A stretch of DNA of 64,000 nucleotides. Origin: Bifidobacterium actinocoloniiforme DSM 22766. Its GTDB lineage: Bacteria; Actinomycetota; Actinomycetes; Actinomycetales; Bifidobacteriaceae. Made by a program: the position numbers and the translations under genes. Location of the stretch: positions 1,488,001-1,552,000 of the forward strand of contig NZ_CP011786.1 of assembly GCF_001263395.1 (NCBI RefSeq), given 5' to 3'. Of this stretch, positions 61,735 to 64,000 are shown one piece after another. The notes below the pieces were generated by a model. It was given only the letters and a program-made list of their open reading frames with translations. It was not told the DNA's origin and ran no database searches. The number at the start of each line of letters is the position of its first letter. The stretch's first letter is position 1.

Positions 61735-62700
61735 ATGGAGCGCGAGGGCGAGATGGTGCTGGGACTGCCGCATGAGGGCTACGGACGTACTTGGGCCAAG
61801 GCCATCCTGATCGGTGAGCACTCCGTGGTCTACGGGCATCCGGCGCTGGCGCTGCCGCTTCACAGCCTGCGGATGCAAGCATGGGCCGCCCCAGCCACCG
61901 AGGGCGAGGAGCCCCAGCTGAGCGCGTTGGACTATGAGGGGCCGCTCGCTGGCTCGGGGGAGCGCTTCGGTGGGTTGCGCCGGGCTGTGGAAGTGACGCT
62001 GAACTACTTAGGGACGACCGGGCAGGGTTTCCATATCCGCACCGAATCCGACTTTCCCGCTGGGCGGGGACTGGGGTCGTCGGCCGCCGCGTCCGGGGCT
62101 GTGGTGCGCGCCCTGTTGGACGCATACGACGCTGCGGTGAGCGATGAGGACATACTGCGGCTGACCAACCAGGCCGAGCAGGTGACACACGGGCACCCGT
62201 CCGGGCTGGACGCCGCCACTACCTCCGGTCAGGGGCCTGTACGGCTGGAGCAAGGCGCTATGCGGACCGTCCGCCCCCGGGGCGCGGCCTACCTGGTGAT
62301 TGCCGACACCGGCGTGGCCGGCTCGACCAAGGAGGCCGTGGAGGGCGTACGCGGGCGGCTGGAGGCTGACCCGGACGGCGTGGGCCGGCTGATGGACGAG
62401 CTAGGCAACCAGGCGGCCGCCGCGATTGCCGACCTGGAAGCCGGACGGATGGAGCCGCTGGGCGACCACATGAACCAGGCCCAAGAGCTGCTGGATGCCC
62501 TGCAAGTGGGGCATCCCACACTCGACAAGCTGGTCCAGGAGGCGCGCTCCAACGGTGCGCTGGGCGCCAAACTGACCGGAGGCGGGCTGGGCGGCTGCAT
62601 GTTGGCCCTGGCTGCGGACGGGGATGACGCCGACCGGATTGGGCAGGCGCTCAAGGCGCAGGGCGCGCAGCAGGTGTGGGTGCACCGGCTCGTGGCGTGA
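61735..62700 (+). CDS. mvk: Mevalonate kinase
   Basis: This 321-residue GHMP kinase phosphorylates mevalonate in the mevalonate route to isoprenoids. Motifs are KAILIGEHSVVYGHPALALP, the ATP loop GRGLGSSAAASGAV and the C-terminal LTGGGLGGCML. GGAG precedes ATG 61735. It is followed by diphosphomevalonate decarboxylase, as in known mevalonate clusters. A phosphomevalonate kinase gene is expected beyond the right window edge. Confidence 0.9.
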   Translation: MEREGEMVLGLPHEGYGRTWAKAILIGEHSVVYGHPALALPLHSLRMQAWAAPATEGEEPQLSALDYEGPLAGSGERFGGLRRAVEVTLNYLGTTGQGFHIRTESDFPAGRGLGSSAAASGAVVRALLDAYDAAVSDEDILRLTNQAEQVTHGHPSGLDAATTSGQGPVRLEQGAMRTVRPRGAAYLVIADTGVAGSTKEAVEGVRGRLEADPDGVGRLMDELGNQAAAAIADLEAGRMEPLGDHMNQAQELLDALQVGHPTLDKLVQEARSNGALGAKLTGGGLGGCMLALAADGDDADRIGQALKAQGAQQVWVHRLVA

Positions 62701-62939
62701 TAGCCATCTGGTAACGGCCCGTGACGGCCGAAAACGATTGGGATCGGGAACTGGACTACGCTGTGGTGCGGCACCGGTCGAAGGTAAAGCGAAAACGGCT
62801 GGTATACCAGCTTCGCGACGTTGGAGATACGCCGCAGACTGGAGCCCGCTTGGATGCGCTCCCTGCGGATAGTGGGGATACTGTCAGATTTCCGGCGCAA
62901 ACGTGCGGACGGGCGGCGGAACTGGCTACCCTATTGGAT

Positions 62940-64000
62940 ATGAACCTGAGAAGAGTAGGGGGCCGGCCGCTCCCTGGCGCCGCAGCGACGGCCACGCTGG
63001 CGCAGGGCGAGCGGGCGGACGGAGCGCCGTTAGGCCGCGGCCAGGCGCGGGCCAACGCCAATATCGCTTTGATTAAATACTGGGGCAAGGCCGACGAGGA
63101 CCTCATCATCCCGCGTACTTCCAGCCTGTCGCTCACTCTGGACGGATTGAGCACGAGGACCGATGTGGAGTTTCTGCGGTCCGGCGCTGCGGACGGGCCA
63201 GCGGCGGACTCCCTCACCATTGATGACGAACCGAAGTCCGGCAAACCCCTGGAACGAGTCAGCCGGTTCCTGGATGTAGTGCGCGCCCAAGCAGGAATCG
63301 ATGCCCCGGCGCGCGTGTGTTCCTATAACACCGTGCCTTATGGGGCGGGGCTGGCCTCCTCGTCGTCCGCCTTTGCGGCTCTGGCTGGGGCGGCTTGTGC
63401 GGCGGCCGGGTTGGAATTGTCGAACCGGGAGCTGTCGCGCTTGGCCCGGCGCGGCTCGGGGTCGGCCTGTCGCTCGATTTACGGAGGGCTGGTCAAGTGG
63501 GAGGCCGGGCATGATGATGCCAGCTCCTATGCCGTGCCTGTGGAATCGGACCTGGATCTGGCGTTGATAGTGGTGTTGGTCTCCGGGCAGGAAAAAACGG
63601 TTTCCAGTCGGCTGGCCATGCGCCGCACCGTTGAGACATCACCCTTATACCAGGCTTGGGCGGAGCAATCGGCCGTCGACCTGGATGAGGCGCTGGCGGC
63701 CATCCGGGCGCGCGACCTGGAGCGCCTGGGCGAGCTGGTGGAGGCCAACGCGCTCGGTATGCACGCGGCAATGCTGGCGGCCCGACCTGCCATCTGCTAC
63801 TGGCGGCCGGAGACCCTGCGGGTTTTTGAAGCCGTGCGTGCCGTCCGAGCTGACGGGTTGGGAGCCTGGTCCACTCTGGACGCCGGGCCTAATTTGAAGG
63901 TGCTGACCGGGGGAGGGCAGGCGGCGGCGGTGGCCGATCAGCTGCGTGCCAGGCTGCCGGGTGTGAACATCCAAGTGCACCGGGCTGGCCCGGGCTTGCG
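62940..64000 (+). CDS. mvaD: Diphosphomevalonate decarboxylase, 3' end beyond window
   Basis: This enzyme makes isopentenyl diphosphate from mevalonate diphosphate. Family motifs are ARANANIALIKYWGKAD, SLSLTLDGL, SSSSAFAALAGAAC and RRGSGSACRSIYGGLVKW. The frame runs off the right edge after about 353 codons, near the usual family length. The start is uncertain: ATG 62940 leaves 37 residues before the conserved ARANAN block. The frame is also open from GTG 62721, but that upstream segment (DNA 62721-62939) has no family similarity. The ribosome site of neither start is convincing. Confidence 0.85.
   Translation, partial: MNLRRVGGRPLPGAAATATLAQGERADGAPLGRGQARANANIALIKYWGKADEDLIIPRTSSLSLTLDGLSTRTDVEFLRSGAADGPAADSLTIDDEPKSGKPLERVSRFLDVVRAQAGIDAPARVCSYNTVPYGAGLASSSSAFAALAGAACAAAGLELSNRELSRLARRGSGSACRSIYGGLVKWEAGHDDASSYAVPVESDLDLALIVVLVSGQEKTVSSRLAMRRTVETSPLYQAWAEQSAVDLDEALAAIRARDLERLGELVEANALGMHAAMLAARPAICYWRPETLRVFEAVRAVRADGLGAWSTLDAGPNLKVLTGGGQAAAVADQLRARLPGVNIQVHRAGPGL

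Overview
The window is a contiguous piece of a high-GC Gram-positive chromosome, very probably Bifidobacterium. The support is a complete 16S-23S-5S rRNA operon with bifidobacterial-looking 16S sequence, an HspR/HAIR-controlled dnaK operon, a nag operon, and two LacI plus ABC plus glycosidase sugar loci. From memory, the 16S variable regions look closest to the bee-associated lineage (B. asteroides and relatives). That is an impression, not an alignment.

Layout. 1-1.8 kb: 3' part of an LPXTG surface pilin. 2.3-9 kb: heavy-metal P-type ATPase, FprA-type NADPH reductase, a two-gene ImmA/DUF4411 toxin-antitoxin-like pair, HtpX. 9-12.9 kb: ROK kinase-nagB-nagA (minus strand) and tRNA-Gly(CCC). 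13.3-15.7 kb: unknown membrane-anchored protein coupled to an alpha/beta hydrolase. 15.7-21.1 kb: divergent Na+/H+ antiporter and P2-type cation ATPase. 21.3-26.4 kb: TadA, ketopantoate reductase-like protein, fused trehalose-6-phosphate synthase/phosphatase, sirtuin. 26.5-32.3 kb: rRNA operon. 32.3-40.3 kb: GNAT, small CxxC protein, GH36 alpha-galactosidase, ABC importer, LacI regulator. 40.4-42.5 kb: nitroreductase, DUF4235 protein, histidine phosphatase. 42.5-50.9 kb: YesL-like protein, LacI regulator, GH32-like enzyme, second ABC importer, GH13 glucosidase. 51-55.6 kb: dnaK-grpE-dnaJ-hspR. 55.7-61.4 kb: a LacI-ribokinase fusion, two nucleoside hydrolases and an MFS transporter. 61.7-64 kb: mevalonate kinase and diphosphomevalonate decarboxylase, cut by the window edge.

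How the genes fit together. The two sugar loci each encode a lipoprotein binding protein, two permeases, a hydrolase and a LacI regulator, but no ATPase. They probably share an MsmK-type ATPase encoded elsewhere. The nucleoside locus reads as a module: the MFS protein could import nucleosides, a nucleoside hydrolase would release ribose, and the kinase half of the regulator could phosphorylate ribose while its other half controls the genes.

The most interesting items are three. The first is this regulator-kinase fusion, with matching AAAACGTTT operators at both nucleoside hydrolase promoters. The second is the first hydrolase itself, which has lost catalytic and calcium-binding residues. The third is an elaborate inverted-repeat leader between the alpha-galactosidase promoter and its start codon.
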